From the NCBI GenBank assembly GCA_030522415.1, contig CM060121.1, forward strand, positions 10,927,976 through 10,991,975: DNA of 64,000 nucleotides, written 5' to 3'. Below, one piece after another: positions 60,171 to 64,000 of this stretch. Under the pieces are notes generated by a model. The model ran no database searches. It was not told where the DNA came from and worked only from the letters and a program-made list of their open reading frames with translations. A program made the translations under genes and the position numbers. Each line of letters opens with the position of its first letter. Position 1 is the stretch's first letter. The stretch is from Channallabes apus (Eukaryota > Chordata > Actinopteri > Siluriformes > Clariidae).

Positions 60171-61165
60171 TAGGGCTGCACGATATTAGGAAGATATGCG
60201 ATATTGTTGTTGAATACTGCGATAACGATATTTCTTGCGATATAACATTTCCCTAGAGAAATGCATTTTTAAAATTATTATTATTGCCCATTTTTTTTTT
60301 TAAATTATTTATTTATATGTAATGATGATACTAAAATAAGCAGGTAATAGATATTCGTCTGATGTAATTAAATCTAATTCAGGCTAAAAAGAAACTATAT
60401 GTCAAGGAAGTTGCAAATATTTAGACTTCAAAACACTATGAATGACTTAAACCCCTCAGCAGATATTCTGACTTCTGGTTTGCTGTTACTATAAACCTGC
60501 CAACACAATATGAATTACTTTCAAACATTACTTTTTATTTACATGTAACCACACACTCATCAATAGTGTCTTAAAACAAGAGCATCTTTTAAACTAAATA
60601 TTCTCTTTGGCTTGCCTGTTTTTTTTTTTTTTTAAATAAAAATAAATATTATTAAACAAAAATGAAATAAAAAAATACTATTTGTCTCACACGCACACAC
60701 ACTCGCTCCGCGACCGGCACTAGGACCCGGAAGTAATGCGGTCGCGAACTCGGAAGTATAAGAGGAGTAAACAAACCACCACATGCTTAGTCACTGAGTT
60801 CGCCATGTCGGTTCAGATTGTTTACATTCTGATTCGAGTGTATGTTTATAGGATGCGGGTTAAATGTGTGTTTTTCCCTTGCTCCCCTTCTGTGAGAGTC
60901 CTTAGACTAATTCGCGTCCACGCTACAAAGGGCTAACGGCTAATCACGAATTCTCATCCAGGGTTAGTTCGCGACGGAATGAAGTATAAAGATATAAATA
61001 ATATATATACATAGTAAGGGCCCATCTGATTGGTCAAATTTGGACACACAAATGCTTGGCAAATAAAGTATTTATCGCAACTTTGCGATATGGTCGGTAT
61101 ATGCGATATATGCGGCATGCCATTATTGCGATAACGATATTTTTTCGATATATCGTGCAGCCCTA
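60171..61165. mobile_element. Non-autonomous hAT element with ATAGAAAC duplication
   Basis: The ends TAGGGCTGCACGATAT and ATATCGTGCAGCCCTA are perfect inverse repeats, with ATAGAAAC on both sides (60163-60170 and 61166-61173). The arms are rich in GCGATAACGATAT-type repeats. No transposase; the ORF at 60736 has no known domain. A widespread fish hAT MITE type. Confidence 0.93.
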
Positions 61166-61173
61166 ATAGAAAC

Positions 61174-61364
61174 ATTTACATTTAGGCATTTGGCAGACGC
61201 TCTTATCCAGAGCGACTTACATTTTTATCTCATTATACATCTGAGCAGTTGAGGGTTAAGGGCCTTGCTCAAGGGCCCAACAGTGGCAACTTGGTGGTTG
61301 AGGGGTTTGAACCTGGGATCTTCCGAACCGTAGTCCAATGCCTTAACCACTGAGCTACCCACTG
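61174..61364 (-). mobile_element. V-SINE-type SINE
   Basis: On the minus strand a tRNA-like head (GGGTAGCTCAGTGGTTAAGG A-box; CAGGTTCAAACCCC B-box) is followed by CCCTTGAGCAAGGCCCTTAA and the conserved core AAGTCGCTCTGGATAAGAGC, then GTCTGCCAAATGCC. This core is shared by vertebrate V-SINEs. It abuts the target duplication of the hAT element. Confidence 0.78.
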
Positions 61365-61904
61365 AGAAACCTTCCCATACACTCACACGCAGGCTGTAGG
61401 AGCTAATCATGAGTGAAGTGGCATTTTGTATTCGCTATATAAATAAAAGAAAGGTCTGTACATTGGTCAGAAATCGCTCTTTCGCATATCTTTGCATTAT
61501 CTTTGCATTTTATACATTGGAGGACCAGAAACCTCTCAGAAGGTTTAGTATTTTCTGCATGTCTGTCCAGTCAGAACTTGTCACAGCATCATGCAAAACT
61601 GGCTGGACAGAATTTAATAAACCTTTGGCAGTACATTACTTGTGTATTTGTCTGAAGTTAAAGTTGCACCATAGTAGAAATGAAGTTATGAGCAGTTTTG
61701 TGCCAGATTAGAAACAGACCTGGACAGAATTTAATGAAACTTTTGCACTATTTAGATATCTGCCTGAAGTTTAACCGGCATCGTAAGAAAAAGTAAAAAA
61801 AAAAATTGAAAAAATTATGTGCCAGTTTTAATGATCTGCTTTAAAATAAGCTACTTGCTCAATGTAAACAAATAACTGCACTATTTTTACAATCTCTTTT
61901 CGAG

Positions 61905-62660
61905 TTATTAAATTCAATTTAATTTAATTTATTTCTATAGCGCTTTTAACAATTGACATTGTCGACAAGCAGCTTTACACAATCAAAAGAATTATTTAAG
62001 TTTGTATGAAGTGTGAATGTTTATGGATTAAAATGATAAGATTGTCTCTGATGAGCAAGCCGAGGATGATGGCGACAGTGGCATGGAAAAACTCCCTGAG
62101 ATGGCAGTAGGAAGAAACCTTGAGAGGATCCAGACTCAACAGGAAACCCATCCTCATTTGGGTGACAACAGATAGCAGGGATTGATGTGCAGTCATACTG
62201 TGTGTTAGGAGGCTGGAAGTTCAGTATAACATGAGATGTGTTTAAGTTAATATGTATTTCAGTTTGTTATTGGAGGATTGGAGGACACCAGGATGAGTCA
62301 GACAGGTCCAGGGGGCAGAGGGTGTCTGGGTCACTGGCAGCTCAGGAGCGACATGTATAGCTCGACAGAGGGAGAGAGAGGAGAAGAGAGAGAAGGAGAG
62401 ATGGCAGTTAGGTACTGTATGGTCACAGTCAAACTATGTATAAGGTGAATGTATATTTAGTGCAGAGTGCAAGCAGGAACTCCGGCAAGAGTCCTTACTG
62501 GTTCTACTGGACTAACTGAAGCTTGTTTATGCACCTAGTTGTACAACCAGACAGTAAGGCGTTACAATAATCCAACCTAGAGGTGATAAAAGCATGAACT
62601 AGTTTTTCTGCATCGTTTAGTGACAATATATTCCTTATCTTGGCAATATTTCTGAGTTGT
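61905..62660 (-). mobile_element. 5'-truncated L2-like LINE
   Basis: The 3' end at 61905-61985 (AATTCAATTTAATTTAATTT tail, TATAGCGCTTTTAACAATTG) and body blocks AAAAACTCCCTGAGATGGCA and CCCATCCTCATTTGGGTGAC match a fish L2-type LINE. A coding piece on the minus strand at 62504-62660 reads KIRNILSLNDAEKLVHAFIT, SRLDYCNALLSGC, the RT thumb region. The insertion interrupts a hAT transposase at about 62660. Confidence 0.75.
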
Positions 62661-62923
62661 GTACCACCAGTTGAAGAGAGTGTGGCGAAGCACCCCAAAC
62701 TCGATACACCCATCTCGTCCATTGCTTTTTTCATGTTGCTTGCGTTGTCGCGCAAAATAACATGAACACGGGATTTAGAAATATTCCACTTCACAATAAT
62801 ACCCTCGATTGATTTAGCTATGGACATGCCGGTGTGCGAGCCGCGAAACTCGTTAGCCTGCAGCACTGCACTTTGAAGAGTAAAAGATGATGGGGTCACT
62901 GTGTCCACCCAGTGTGCTGTCAA
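62661..62923 (-). pseudogene. hAT (ZBED-like) transposase fragment
   Basis: The minus frame reads MTAHWVDTVTPSSFTLQSAV, GSHTGMSIAKSIEGII, KSRVHVILRDNASNMKKAMD and GVSSLGCFA. This is the first catalytic block of hAT-Ac/ZBED1-4-like transposases, with the RDNA-x-NM segment and the C-F/H-A motif that follows. It then runs directly into LINE sequence. The rest of the transposase was not found. Confidence 0.75.
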
Positions 62924-63129
62924 ACTTAGTAAAGACCTACTGTCTCACATTTAATCAGGTCATCTGCTGACTTCATTTTATTGTTGCATAACATTGCAGA
63001 GAGGAAACCTGACCAACTGGAGTAACCATAGATCATAACGCTGCGTCCAGACAGAGGCTTGTATATTCAGCACTGGGTGCTGGGTGCATAACTTCATGTG
63101 CTTTCTTTCTTACCCTGACATGCGCATCG

Positions 63130-63670
63130 CTCTGAACTAGGGTCAATCTGGACTCGTCAGACTACATAACTTTATGCTCCTTACTATCAGGCTCCCACAC
63201 TGCTGTTCCCAATTCTAAGTTTGGGAGTTCTTGTCACATTGTGCATGTGAAAATTCTACACATGCACAATTCTACTGCTTTTATTGTACTTGTTATATTA
63301 AACATAACTGTGTTAACATCACCAAGCTTTACCGATCATGATCATCCATTATTTTTTTTTACCTGATTTCTTGGGTGAAGTTTACAGTTCAGCACTACCC
63401 TTACAGGTTTGAATAATTTGCTCTGCAGGTCTTAACCAATTTCAGTAATCTCAGCAATCTCCTTAGTTATTTTCTTTGCTTGATGCAGACTAAAACATTT
63501 GACACTTCTGAAACAGAGCCACATCTTTTCCATGAACACAGGACATGTCTTGTGGATGTTTAAGAAATGAGAATCTACTCATGGCATCAGTTCATCAGAT
63601 TTGAAACTTAATAATCACTTAAATATTTATCCAATCAAAAGCTCTCAAGTATTTATCTTGAGTAAAGAAA
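63130..63670 (-). mobile_element. Decayed Tc1/mariner fragment
   Basis: On the minus strand, GATGCAGACTAAAACATTTG, CAGCAATCTCCTTAGTTATT and GGTCAATCTGGACTCGTCAG resemble parts of a fish mariner transposase gene (a KEIAEIT-like helix and the DES region) in several frames. No termini were located. Low-confidence family call. Confidence 0.45.
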
Positions 63671-64000
63671 TATATTAATATAATATTTTGCTCATTGAAC
63701 AACTGGTACGTATTACTGTTATATTGTGATATTGTCAGACTATCTGTTGTCAAGTCATAAGAAACCCTGTGTGAAGTGGCAGTGTATTTCAGGGCAAGTT
63801 GTTCAAAACCTGTGCCATGCCAGTCAAAATTTGCATTTGTCGTGAAATACTTTGCGGATCTGAAAAGATCTCACGTGTGGTTAGATATCAGTTCACATGA
63901 GGAAGTGTTTCAGGGTCCTGATATTCATAACAGATATTTAGTTACGTACCTACTCCTAACCAGCTTTCAGTATACAGTACTGTATATCCAGTTATATTTT
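63671..64000. other. Unassigned intronic end of window
   Basis: AT-rich sequence without recognised features; presumably intron 1 of the coronin-7-like gene. Confidence 0.35.

Overview
The window is teleost fish nuclear DNA. It has spliced genes of a fish-typical cytochrome P450 subfamily, and roughly half or more of the sequence is fish-type transposable elements: Tc1/mariner, hAT, PIF/Harbinger, L2- and RTE/I-like LINEs, tRNA-derived SINEs and solo LTRs. The repeat mix is compatible with an otophysan fish such as a catfish, but the sequence alone does not fix the species. There are no bacterial-style operons; coding information sits in short exons with GT..AG introns.

Genes. Two CYP2K-like genes lie head to tail on the + strand. 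The first (3057-13935) has exons 2-9; its exon 1 must lie more than 3 kb upstream or be lost. The second (24160-50652) is complete: nine exons, 507 residues, with anchor, proline hinge, I-helix, ExxR and heme-cysteine motifs. Both have identical intron phases, so they are tandem duplicates. At 59455-59514 a 20-codon first exon resembles the N-terminus of coronin-7; the rest of that gene would lie beyond the window.

Repeats. 1-3056 holds a Tc1 3' end and a broken full-length Tc1. Intron 4 of the first P450 (8.3 kb) holds a Tc1 split by a mariner-type MITE (itself split by a hAT element) and by a LINE, then a 1.6 kb Tc1, a decayed Tc1 and a solo LTR. The intergenic 13.9-24.2 kb region holds a foldback element with a Tc1 in its loop and a hAT in its right arm; that hAT carries a PIF/Harbinger element. 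It also has SINE and LINE ends, a tandem pair of tRNA-Glu relics, and a solo LTR ending about 120 bp before the second P450 start codon. Intron 1 of the second P450 (19.1 kb) holds a MITE, a Harbinger element, an element with mirrored arrays of a 12-bp palindrome, a 6.5 kb element with AT target duplications and a BEN-domain exon, a hAT with 1-kb mirrored arms, and a tRNA-Ile(UAU)/LINE-tail chimera. Downstream, 51.5-58.6 kb is LINE, hAT and SINE debris, and 60.2-63.7 kb is hAT, V-SINE, LINE and mariner debris.

How it fits together. The genes encode endoplasmic-reticulum monooxygenases from a tandem array, next to an unrelated Golgi-trafficking gene. The rest is best read as a record of repeated transposition whose order can be worked out from target-site duplications and nesting. 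No new enzymatic or defence system was seen. The most notable items are the tRNA-Ile/LINE chimera, the BEN-domain exon inside a DNA transposon, inactivating lesions shared between Tc1 copies, and the LTR next to the P450 start.
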